From the NCBI GenBank assembly GCA_910575475.1, contig CAJTGD010000016.1, positions 1 through 64,000 of the forward strand: DNA of 64,000 nucleotides. Reading direction: 5' to 3'. The notes beneath the pieces are model-generated. The model saw nothing but the letters and a program-made list of their open reading frames with translations. It did not search any database and was not told where the DNA came from. This document shows positions 1 through 6,970 of the stretch, piece after piece. The DNA comes from Lachnospiraceae bacterium (GTDB lineage: Bacteria; Bacillota; Clostridia; Lachnospirales; Lachnospiraceae). The position numbers were made by a program, and so were the translations under genes. How positions within the stretch are numbered: the first letter of the stretch is position 1; every line of letters begins with the position of its first letter.

Positions 1-1
1 A

Positions 2-97
2 AGAAAAGATATGGAACCCTACGTTGAGGAAAAGAAAAAGCGGTATGGAAAATATGCCATACCACTAAAAAGATGGAATATATTTATCTGCGATTAA
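2..97 (+). CDS. possible C-terminal tail of an upstream gene (partial)
   Basis: An open frame enters from the left edge and ends at TAA 95-97, giving about 31 residues rich in Lys, Glu and Arg and ending WNIFICD. I do not recognise it. The stretch is more AT-rich than the rest of the window. It could be the end of a neighbouring gene or chance reading frame, and it borders the broken dehydrogenase that follows. Confidence 0.2.
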   Translation, partial: RKDMEPYVEEKKKRYGKYAIPLKRWNIFICD

Positions 98-145
98 AAA
101 TCAAAAACACAAGATATTGTGGTTAGTAGGAAGAATAATATTTAA

Positions 146-862
146 GTTGTTAACATTGGTTCCGAAATCATATGTATTCCGGCGGAAGTCACAAAATTTG
201 AAGACGCCGAGTATGCAGTAGCGCAAACTGTCGAAGCATACGGACAGATCGATCTTCTGATGAACAATGCTGGAGTCGCCCTGTTCGGATACGTCTGGGA
301 CGTGCCTGTCCGCGATTGGGAATGGATCATACATGCCAATCTGATGAGCCACGTATATTTTATGAAGCTGGTAATCCCAATTATGCTTAAGCAAAAAACA
401 CACTGCCATATCGTAAATACTGTTTCTGTAGCCGGAGTGCTCACTTCGGGCGGAGCTTCCTCCTACCATGCTACCAAGCATGCGGCAATCGCCTTAAGCG
501 AATGTGTCAGCTACGATTTACAGGCAATCGGCGCAGATATATGTGTCAGCGTATACTGTCCCGGCTTTGTCCAGACGGATCTGCATCATTCCGAACGGCA
601 CAGACCGGCGCAGTATACCGATGAATCGGATCCTTATTATACAAGTCCATCGTATTATACAAACCTGAAAGCCGTCGAACAGCTTATTACAACCGGCATT
701 CCCATTGATTCAGTAGGCATGCGCGTATTTACGGCGATAGAAGACGAGGATTTCTATATACTGACTGATCCTATATACACAACTCTTATCGGGAAACGTG
801 TCACAGATATGCTGGGCGGAAAAGGGCCGGATCTGAAATCCACGCAAATGCCTTTCAGCTAA
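146..862 (+). pseudogene. 5'-truncated short-chain dehydrogenase/reductase (SDR)
   Basis: Homology to the classical SDR family runs continuously from position 146 to the TAA at 860-862. The frame upstream is closed by TAA at 143-145. Visible are the NNAG motif (262-273), the catalytic Ser region (NTVSVAG) and the Tyr-x3-Lys motif YHATK, all in normal order. Missing is the N-terminal Rossmann half with the Gly-rich NAD(P)-binding TGxxxGxG motif, about 40-50 residues. The first ATG (260) lies inside the NNAG strand and has no convincing ribosome binding site. A product started there (200 aa) could not bind cofactor normally. A perfect hairpin terminator follows at 891-919, so the 3' end is intact. 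Best read as a decayed gene; an assembly or recombination break at 100-146 is the alternative. Confidence 0.7.
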
Positions 863-890
863 AATATGCAGACTGCTTATTCCTTTATAG

Positions 891-919
891 CGCGGGAGAG
901 TCTAAATGCTTCTCCCGCG
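891..919 (+). terminator. Rho-independent-type hairpin after the SDR remnant
   Basis: A perfect 9-bp stem, CGCGGGAGA pairing with TCTCCCGCG across an 11-nt loop, is followed by TTATTC. It separates the SDR remnant from the convergent LysR gene and may work in both directions. Confidence 0.65.
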
Positions 920-1012
920 TTATTCGATAAGCGGCATAAAGTACAGCATCAAAAGACCCCATCTCCGGTCAGCCTTTCAGTATGGCACGGTTCAGGAACT
1001 CTTTATCATCTA

Positions 1013-1891
1013 TCACTCCTTTCCCAAAGCTTCATTTACATGTGCAATAAACCGCAGCATCACCAAAGAAAGCTTCAGATTCTTTTTCCACACCAGTACG
1101 CAGCCGCTTGTCAGTTCCGGCTCGATCGGCCTGATGCACAGGTCACTGCGGTCGCAGGAAAAGTCCATGGTCATTGCCGCTCCCATGCCGCTTTCTACCA
1201 TATCCATCATATTATGGTGGGAAAGATTGCAGGTACAGACAACACGCATATCCTTTGCTGAGCGTCCGAACCAGTTTTCCAGTTTGTTCCGCACGGACTG
1301 GCGTTTTGCCAGGATCAGCGGAACGCCTGCCAGATCCCCGGGCGCAATGCGTTCTTTTTCTGCCAAAATGGAGTCCTTACGCATCAGCACGCTCCATCTT
1401 TCTTCCAGGGGCATCCGGATATAGCGATACCGGCTGATCTCCACGGGCTCCAGTAAAAGGCCCATATCCAGGATCCCGCTTTCCAGCCGTTCCGTTACAT
1501 CATCCGCAATGGCGGTATAGATATGGAAGCTCACGTCAGGATATTTCTGCCGGAAGGACGCCATCATTTCAGAAAGCGGTTTCATGTTCCGTGTCTCACC
1601 GCAGCCGATCGAAATTTCGCCGGAAACCACTTCCGCTTCATGCCTCAGCTCTTTTTCTGCTTTCACCGTCAGATCTATGATCTCCTGGGCCCGGCGGCGG
1701 AGCATCAGCCCCTCCTCCGTCAGCACGATACGTTGTTTGCCCCGGTGAAATAATCTGACGCCAAGCTCCTCCTCCATCTGCATGAGCTGCCGCGACAGCG
1801 TGGGCTGGGTGATGTGGAGAAGCGCGGCGGCACGGGTGATATTTTCTTCTCTCGCGACGGCAAGAAAGTATTGTAAAGTTCGAAGTTCCAT
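1013..1891 (-). CDS. LysR family transcriptional regulator
   Basis: A 292-aa DNA-binding regulator. Residues 1-60 are the LysR winged helix-turn-helix (MELRTLQYFLAVAREENIT..., then ITQPTLSRQLMQMEEELGVRLF). Residues about 90-290 are the periplasmic-binding-protein-like effector domain (GEISIGCGET and onwards). The start at 1891 was chosen because a GGAGG box lies just upstream and the family always begins near this Met; the frame stays open another 22 codons upstream. It is divergent from the rhodanese/CoA-disulfide reductase pair, so those are the likely targets, although the SDR remnant on its other side could once have been one. Effector unknown. Confidence 0.9.
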   Translation of the reverse strand: MELRTLQYFLAVAREENITRAAALLHITQPTLSRQLMQMEEELGVRLFHRGKQRIVLTEEGLMLRRRAQEIIDLTVKAEKELRHEAEVVSGEISIGCGETRNMKPLSEMMASFRQKYPDVSFHIYTAIADDVTERLESGILDMGLLLEPVEISRYRYIRMPLEERWSVLMRKDSILAEKERIAPGDLAGVPLILAKRQSVRNKLENWFGRSAKDMRVVCTCNLSHHNMMDMVESGMGAAMTMDFSCDRSDLCIRPIEPELTSGCVLVWKKNLKLSLVMLRFIAHVNEALGKE

Positions 1892-1936
1892 TTTTATAAA
1901 CCTCCTTCTCACCAGGCTCCTTATATCAATAGTGTC

Positions 1937-1965
1937 AGTATAGCAACTTCCATACATGGATTCAA
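1937..1965 (-). promoter_or_regulatory. SigA-type promoter for the LysR gene
   Basis: On the minus strand, TTGAAT (1960-1965) and TATACT (1937-1942) are separated by exactly 17 bp. The region also faces the rhodanese gene, so a LysR protein bound here could repress itself and activate the divergent operon. Confidence 0.6.
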
Positions 1966-2074
1966 TGAAAATCTTTCATCCATCCCCGCTGTTTTCCCGT
2001 TCTGTGACATCATCACATTCATTTCCCGTCCGATGTGTTATACTAAATACATCAATCGTTAGGAGGTATGAATC

Positions 2075-2395
2075 ATGGGTATATTTGACTTTTTACGGCA
2101 GCCGGATATCAATCAGGGAATTCGGGATTACAATCAGGCTACCAATGCCGTTTTGCTCGATGTACGGACTCCGCAGGAATACCGGGAGGGGCATGTTCCG
2201 GGCAGCAGGAATCTTCCGCTGCAGTCCATCGACCAGGCTGCGGGTGTCATCAAGGATAAAAGCACTCCCCTCTTTGTCTACTGCTATTCCGGCAGCAGGA
2301 GCAGCCAGGCAGTCAGCAGGCTTATGAAAATGGGATATCAGAATGTAAAAAATATCGGAGGCATGGCTTCCTACTCTGGAAAGGTGGAATTGTGA
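2075..2395 (+). CDS. single-domain rhodanese-like sulfurtransferase
   Basis: A 106-aa cytoplasmic rhodanese domain with the structural motif LLDVRTPQEYREGHVPGSRN and the active-site loop VYCYSGSRS, whose Cys should carry the persulfide. It has no signal peptide or membrane segment. An AGGAGG ribosome binding site lies about 9 nt before the ATG. The stop codon is one base before the ATG of the downstream CoA-disulfide reductase-like gene, which carries its own C-terminal rhodanese domain. The pair should act in persulfide or polysulfide handling. The exact donor and acceptor cannot be read from sequence. Confidence 0.9.
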   Translation: MGIFDFLRQPDINQGIRDYNQATNAVLLDVRTPQEYREGHVPGSRNLPLQSIDQAAGVIKDKSTPLFVYCYSGSRSSQAVSRLMKMGYQNVKNIGGMASYSGKVEL

Positions 2396-2396
2396 T

Positions 2397-4088
2397 ATGA
2401 AAATTGTAATCGTAGGCGGTGTGGCAGGCGGCGCCACTGCGGCAGCCAGGATCCGCAGGCTGGATGAACAGGCAGAGATCCTTGTATTCGAACGCTCCGG
2501 ATATATTTCCTATGCGAACTGCGGCCTACCCTATTATATCGGCGGGGTCATTGAGGATCCGGAAGAGCTGACGCTCCAGACCCCGGAAAGCTTCTTCTCC
2601 CGCTTCCGGATCACAATGAAGGTTCATCATGAGGTGATCGCGGTCCATCCGGAACGAAAATGTGTTTCTGTCCGGAATCTGGAAAGCGGAGAAGTCTTTG
2701 AGGAACGCTATGACAAGCTGCTCCTCTCTCCGGGGGCTAAGCCCACTCAGCCAAGGCTTCCCGGCATCGGCCCGGAAAAAATGTTTACGCTGCGGACCGT
2801 GGAGGATACCTTCCGCATCAAAGAGTTCATTCATCAAAATAATCCGAAGTCCGCGGTCCTGGCAGGCGGCGGCTTCATCGGCCTGGAACTGGCGGAGAAT
2901 CTGCGTGAACTGGGCATGGAGGTGACGATCGTTCAGCGGCCGAAGCAGCTCATGAATCCCTTTGACACAGATATGGCCTCCTTCATCCACAGTGAAATGC
3001 GCAGACACGGGGTCAGACTGGCGCTGGGGCATACGGTAGAGGGCTTTGAGGAAAAAGACGGGGGCATCGAGATCCTTTTGAAGGATGAGGCTCCTCTCCA
3101 TGCCGACATGGTGGTCCTGGCCATAGGCGTGACCCCAGATACCGCTCTTGCGCGGGAAGCCGGACTGGAGCTTGGGATCAAAGGGAGCATCCTGGTCAAT
3201 GACCGGATGGAGACTTCCATGCCCGATATTTATGCCGTCGGAGATGCCGTACAGGTCAAGCATGCCGTGTCCGGGCAGGATGCCCTGATCTCACTGGCCG
3301 GTCCCGCAAATAAACAGGGGCGCATTGCCGCGGACAATATCTGCGGCGGAGACAGCCGGTATCCCGGGTCTCAGGGAAGCTCGGTCATCAAGGTATTCGA
3401 TCTGACGGCAGCCGTCACCGGTCTGAACGAAAGGAATGCCAAGGCAGCAGGGATTGAGACTGACAAGGTGATCCTCTCCCCTATGAGCCACGCAGGCTAT
3501 TATCCCGGAGGCAGGTTGATGACCATGAAGGTCCTGTTTGAAAAGGAAACCTGTCGTCTGCTGGGCGCCCAGATCGTGGGCGGCGAGGGTGTGGACAAAC
3601 GCATCGACGTATTGGCAGCAGCCATCCATGCCGGGATAAAAGCGACGGAACTCCAGGAGCTTGACCTGGCCTACGCGCCGCCCTATTCCTCAGCCAAGGA
3701 TCCGGTCAATATGGCGGGATTTATGATCGAGAATATCGAAAAAGGCGTGGTAAAGCAGTTCCATCCGGAGGATGTGGCAGACCTGCCCCGTGACGGAAGC
3801 ATCACCCTGCTGGATGCCCGTACCCCGGGAGAATTCCAAAACGGACATATTGAGGGATTTGTAAATATCCCGGTGGATGAACTGCGGGAACGTTTGGGAG
3901 AGATCGAAAAGGGAAAAACAGTCTATGTGATGTGCCAGAGCGGACTGCGCAGCTACATTGCCTGCCGGATCCTGTCCGGAAACGGTTATGACTGCAGAAA
4001 TCTCTCCGGCGGCTACCGGTTCTACGCTTCCGTGATGCAGGATCGCCGCATGGCGGAAACTGCCGCGCCCTGCGGCATGGAGCGCTGA
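2397..4088 (+). CDS. CoA-disulfide reductase-like flavoprotein with C-terminal rhodanese domain
   Basis: A 563-aa fusion. Residues 1-320 form a pyridine nucleotide-disulfide oxidoreductase with FAD motif GGVAGGATAAARIRR and the single redox Cys42 in SYANCGLPYY, the hallmark of the CoA-disulfide/NADH oxidase (Nox/CoADR) group. The NAD(P)H motif GGGFIGLELAENL follows, then GDAVQV for FAD. A dimerisation domain runs about 330-440, and a rhodanese domain about 460-555 has active loop VMCQSGLRS. Known relatives (CoADR-RHD, Npsr) reduce CoA disulfides, CoA persulfide or polysulfide using NAD(P)H. It is translationally coupled to the preceding rhodanese (2-nt spacing), so an operon for sulfane-sulfur reduction is the natural reading. 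Convergent with a Crp/Fnr regulator. Confidence 0.9.
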   Translation: MKIVIVGGVAGGATAAARIRRLDEQAEILVFERSGYISYANCGLPYYIGGVIEDPEELTLQTPESFFSRFRITMKVHHEVIAVHPERKCVSVRNLESGEVFEERYDKLLLSPGAKPTQPRLPGIGPEKMFTLRTVEDTFRIKEFIHQNNPKSAVLAGGGFIGLELAENLRELGMEVTIVQRPKQLMNPFDTDMASFIHSEMRRHGVRLALGHTVEGFEEKDGGIEILLKDEAPLHADMVVLAIGVTPDTALAREAGLELGIKGSILVNDRMETSMPDIYAVGDAVQVKHAVSGQDALISLAGPANKQGRIAADNICGGDSRYPGSQGSSVIKVFDLTAAVTGLNERNAKAAGIETDKVILSPMSHAGYYPGGRLMTMKVLFEKETCRLLGAQIVGGEGVDKRIDVLAAAIHAGIKATELQELDLAYAPPYSSAKDPVNMAGFMIENIEKGVVKQFHPEDVADLPRDGSITLLDARTPGEFQNGHIEGFVNIPVDELRERLGEIEKGKTVYVMCQSGLRSYIACRILSGNGYDCRNLSGGYRFYASVMQDRRMAETAAPCGMER

Positions 4089-4139
4089 CCATACTGCAGT
4101 CCGGCGCTGTACGGTCTGTACATTGACTTCAGCCTGGCG

Positions 4140-4176
4140 CTGTCGGGCCTGTGCTGTCAATGCACAGGCTCGACAG
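4140..4176. terminator. bidirectional hairpin between convergent genes
   Basis: A 15-bp stem with one mismatch: CTGTCGGGCCTGTGC pairs with GCACAGGCTCGACAG around TGTCAAT. It lies between the stops of the convergent flavoprotein and Crp/Fnr genes. It lacks a long T run, so its termination strength is uncertain. Confidence 0.6.
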
Positions 4177-4187
4177 GACATGTTCAT

Positions 4188-4856
4188 CTATTCATTGCTG
4201 ATCCTACGCAGCTTTTCCGGATCGGTGATCTCCACGGCCCCCCGGGACAGCCGTACCATCCCCTCGCTCTGAAAATAACGGAGCATCCGGGTGACGACTT
4301 CCCGGGGATTGCCCAGGTGGCTGCCGATGATCTCATGGGTGATCTTCAGGGAATCCGTTCCTTCCAGCGCAGCCTCCTCCAGAAGAAATCCGGCAAGGCG
4401 CCTGTCAAAGCTTTTCCATAAGATCTGCTCCAAAAGCCACATAACCTCCGAAAAGCGGGATGCCATGATCTCATTCGTAAAATTCGCCGCAGGCGCGGAT
4501 TCTTCCAGGATCCCTTTGTAGACCTCAGCCGGAATGACGATCAGATCCGTCTCCTTTTCCGCTTCGATGGTGACCTCGAACTGGATCGAATGCAGGATGC
4601 AGGAAGCGGAAAACAGGCAGATATCCAGATCAAACAGACGGTAAAGAGAGATCTCCCGCCCCGCGTCCGAGAGGATATAGGCCCGAAGCTGCCCACGCCG
4701 TACGATCAGCAGGCCCGTGCAGTCCATGCTGCCGTTATGGAGCATGGTTCCTTTTTTTACAGTACGTTCCACCGCGCTCCCGGAGATCTTCTGCTTCTGG
4801 ATCGCTGTCAGTTTATTCCAGATTGGAAAATAAGTTTCAAATTCCATAGAATCCAT
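4188..4856 (-). CDS. Crp/Fnr family transcriptional regulator
   Basis: A 222-aa regulator with an N-terminal cyclic-nucleotide-binding-like beta barrel (about 15-125) and a C-terminal winged helix (about 140-215; recognition helix in HEIIGSHLGNPREVVTRMLR). The start at 4856 is preferred over an in-frame GTG at 4871 because AAAGGG sits a normal distance upstream. The N-terminal Cys cluster typical of oxygen-sensing FNR is not seen, although scattered Cys (DICLFSASC) are present; many clostridial members with this pattern respond to reactive nitrogen, sulfur or redox. It converges on the CoADR-rhodanese operon, a plausible target. Effector unassigned. Confidence 0.85.
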   Translation of the reverse strand: MDSMEFETYFPIWNKLTAIQKQKISGSAVERTVKKGTMLHNGSMDCTGLLIVRRGQLRAYILSDAGREISLYRLFDLDICLFSASCILHSIQFEVTIEAEKETDLIVIPAEVYKGILEESAPAANFTNEIMASRFSEVMWLLEQILWKSFDRRLAGFLLEEAALEGTDSLKITHEIIGSHLGNPREVVTRMLRYFQSEGMVRLSRGAVEITDPEKLRRISNE

Positions 4857-4988
4857 TCTCACCCTTTCCACAGTTTAGAATGCTTTCGAATCCATTCTAC
4901 CATACGATGAGATTTTTTTCTACAGCCAGAAAACCCGATTTGCTTTTCCACGTGTTTTTCCTCTATTTTTTCCCCTATTGCTTTTCTC

Positions 4989-5453
4989 TTATTGTTTTTC
5001 TACATGCTTTTTCAACAGGAAACCGATCGGCAGCAGGAGGATCCAGACCAGCAGCAGATAAAACAGCGATATCATAGCCACCGGCAGATCCAGAAGGATC
5101 CACCCCAGTGATTCGGCGGAAGAAAAATCCTCCAGCGAGCGAAGGCTGACAAACATCCCGATCAAAAAGCCAAGGCTTCCGAACAGGCCCGAGATCTGCA
5201 TGACCATTTTGACCGCCAGAAGGCTCTCCTTATACTCGGCAACGGAACCTCCTTTTTTCCCAAAGGCAAACAGGAAGGCCCTGCCGAAGGCGCTCAAAGA
5301 TTTGGTGCAGAACAGAATCAGTATACATGGAATCAGAATAAACATCGCGGTAGCGCTGTCCATAAAATTGACCAGATTTCCAAAGCCGCCTCCAATATTC
5401 ATCAGAATCCAGATAACAACTCCCACTAAATAAATCGCATAAAACATAATCAA
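4989..5453 (-). CDS. small integral membrane protein, MotA-like region
   Basis: A 154-aa protein with three to four hydrophobic segments, around residues 3-20, 33-50, 88-108 and 120-145. The segment GGGFGNLVNFMDSATAMFIL resembles the start of MotA/ExbB-type proteins, where a GG-x-F-x-D/P loop precedes a second helix, but the cytoplasmic and proton-channel parts of true MotA are absent and no MotB partner is nearby. It lies upstream of the Crp/Fnr gene on the same strand and downstream of the anti-sigma gene. Function unknown; the family resemblance is weak and from motif reading only. Confidence 0.6.
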   Translation of the reverse strand: MIMFYAIYLVGVVIWILMNIGGGFGNLVNFMDSATAMFILIPCILILFCTKSLSAFGRAFLFAFGKKGGSVAEYKESLLAVKMVMQISGLFGSLGFLIGMFVSLRSLEDFSSAESLGWILLDLPVAMISLFYLLLVWILLLPIGFLLKKHVEKQ

Positions 5454-5482
5454 CTCTCTCCTTCCTTAAAGATATAAATTCG

Positions 5483-6274
5483 TCAGATCACACCGCTCCA
5501 TACCAGCTCGGCCTCTTCCCTCTTCGCGTCAAACTCTTCATCTGAAAGCCGGTCAAGCCGGTCCATATTTCCCATCGGCAGATAGTAGATCTCCCGTTCC
5601 AACGGCTGGTAATCCGCATTGGGATTCCGGTAAAAATTCTCTTCAAATACCTCTCCTTCACGGACGGTACTGCCGATAAAGCTGTCTTCGAGCAGGCTGT
5701 TCCACAGTGTCCTCGTATAGCAATAGTAGACCACTCTTACCGTCTTTCCATTCCGCCGGATGGTCCGGCCATTGGATGTGAAATCATTGATCTTTAGTAC
5801 TCGTTGCTGTTCCTTCGACAGGTTCAGGACAAATCGGACCTGTTCCATGGTCTGACAGTCATCAGTGTCTTCTGATCCCGCCGCGTCTGCCGGCCCCACA
5901 TACACCCACTCTCTAAGCCCCCGGCTGTTCGGGACATACGCGATCTTGTACAATTCCGTAGTCATACAATCCGGGGCGTAAGAAACCGGGATTTCATAGC
6001 GTTTCAGAAATACGGTGGTTCCGATCAGTATGACACAGGTGGAAAGGGCGACGATCACATACTTCCGGTGCATACTTGCTTTTAATTTTTTCAGGAAATC
6101 AATCTCCGTTTTCTCCGGCGGTATCTCGATCGGAAGCTCTTCTGCCATCTGCCTGTAAATGATGTTGCAGGAGTTACAGTTTTCCAGATGCATTTTCATT
6201 TCTTCATTGGTCTCCTCGCTGGTCAGACCGTCAATATAGCCCGGCAACAGGTCTTTCACAATGCAGCACTTCAT
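5483..6274 (-). CDS. putative anti-sigma factor with zinc-finger (ZAS-type) N-terminus
   Basis: A 263-aa single-pass membrane protein. The N-terminus holds His29-x3-Cys33-x2-Cys36 plus Cys3/Cys4, the pattern of zinc-binding anti-sigma domains. One membrane helix follows at about residues 71-90 (KYVIVALSTCVILIGTTVFL), then an extracellular domain of about 170 residues that should sense the signal. It starts 2 nt after the stop of the ECF sigma gene, with the GGAGG box inside the sigma coding end, so the two are translationally coupled and the sigma factor is almost surely its partner. The extracellular domain is not one I recognise. Confidence 0.8.
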   Translation of the reverse strand: MKCCIVKDLLPGYIDGLTSEETNEEMKMHLENCNSCNIIYRQMAEELPIEIPPEKTEIDFLKKLKASMHRKYVIVALSTCVILIGTTVFLKRYEIPVSYAPDCMTTELYKIAYVPNSRGLREWVYVGPADAAGSEDTDDCQTMEQVRFVLNLSKEQQRVLKINDFTSNGRTIRRNGKTVRVVYYCYTRTLWNSLLEDSFIGSTVREGEVFEENFYRNPNADYQPLEREIYYLPMGNMDRLDRLSDEEFDAKREEAELVWSGVI

Positions 6275-6276
6275 TT

Positions 6277-6774
6277 CTACACCTCCATTTTTTCCATGAT
6301 TTTTTGTTTGGCCCTGTAAAATGTGGTGCGCGCCCAGTTTTCACTTTTTCCTAGGATCCTTCCGATCTCCGCAAAGGAGAACTCTCCGGTCAGGCGCAGG
6401 TAGACCAGCTCGCGCATCGGATCCGGAAGCGCATGGATGGCCTGGTACAGCGCAGTCTTTTCCATGTAGAGCAGGGTCGACTTTTCCGGTGATTCCTGAC
6501 TCGGCACATTCTCCGTAAGCTCCGTCTGGTTCCAGCGGGAGCGCTTATCAAGCCATTGATACCAGAGATGCTTGGCGATCTGACAGAGCCATACCGACAG
6601 CTTACAGCTTCCGTCATAACGATCCATGGTCCGCATGGCCCGGAAAAAGGTCTCCTGGGTCAGTTCCTCCGAGAGATCCTCGTCGTGGGTGAGGCTCAGC
6701 AAATACCGATATACATCCTTCGCATGCTGTGTATAAGCTTTTTCAATCTCTTTCAGGGCGCTCACCTCCTCCAT
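6277..6774 (-). CDS. ECF-type RNA polymerase sigma factor
   Basis: About 165 aa with sigma region 2 (VYRYLLSLTHDEDLSEELTQ, then FFRAMRTMDRY) and region 4 (LPDPMRELVYLRLTGEFSFA, then EIGRILGKSENWARTTFYRA), a standard group IV (ECF) layout. The start is uncertain. ATG 6774 has no good upstream box, but GGAGGAGGTGA lies just inside it (6772-6762) and is well spaced for a CTG start at 6756. That would give a protein starting (M)KEIEKAYTQHAKDVYRYL, which fits other ECF sigmas well. It forms a coupled pair with the downstream anti-sigma gene. A short upstream frame (6743-6898) ends within this start region. Confidence 0.88.
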   Translation of the reverse strand: MEEVSALKEIEKAYTQHAKDVYRYLLSLTHDEDLSEELTQETFFRAMRTMDRYDGSCKLSVWLCQIAKHLWYQWLDKRSRWNQTELTENVPSQESPEKSTLLYMEKTALYQAIHALPDPMRELVYLRLTGEFSFAEIGRILGKSENWARTTFYRAKQKIMEKMEV

Positions 6775-6898
6775 TGCGTCTGCAGATGTCCGGCCGATCC
6801 ATCCGATCATACCCAAGGGGCATCCCATAATTCATGTCCCTGCGGGACGGGCGGACTTCGTCCGATAAGGTATAAAATGCGGAAAACTGCCGCGGCAT
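6743..6898 (-). CDS. possible small protein (51 aa) overlapping the ECF sigma start
   Basis: An Arg/Asp-rich frame of 51 codons starting at ATG 6898 (MPRQFSAFYT...) and ending ...RRNGGGERPERD at TGA 6743-6745, inside the start region of the sigma gene. The sigma ribosome binding site GGAGGAGG lies within its last codons, which would give translational coupling. Its mRNA holds two small stems, CGGAC-GAA-GTCCG and GTCCC-GCA-GGGAC, which may instead be the real function of the stretch. I do not recognise the protein. It could be a leader peptide or chance. Confidence 0.3.
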   Translation of the reverse strand: MPRQFSAFYTLSDEVRPSRRDMNYGMPLGYDRMDRPDICRRNGGGERPERD

Positions 6899-6920
6899 GT
6901 TTCTTACGCGTCTTCCCTTA

Positions 6921-6949
6921 TATATCCGGAAAAACGGGGATTCGTTACA
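6921..6949 (-). promoter_or_regulatory. candidate ECF-type (autoregulatory) promoter
   Basis: On the minus strand, TGTAAC (6944-6949) is followed after 17 bp by GATATA (6921-6926). TGTAAC is the -35 box seen for Bacillus SigX/SigV-class promoters. The -10 lacks the usual CGxC, so support is partial. The AT-rich imperfect palindrome at 6947-6970 abuts it, right behind the stop of the radical SAM gene. Confidence 0.35.
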
Positions 6950-6970
6950 AAAAATTTTAAATTTTTTTGT

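Noticed and set aside
866-1424. Plus-strand open frames over the LysR gene
   Set aside because: LysR on the minus strand has an intact domain structure and a promoter; these frames are shadows.
4857-4988. Clear promoter for the Crp/Fnr gene
   Set aside because: TAGAAT is acceptable as a -10 but no convincing -35 is 16-18 bp upstream.
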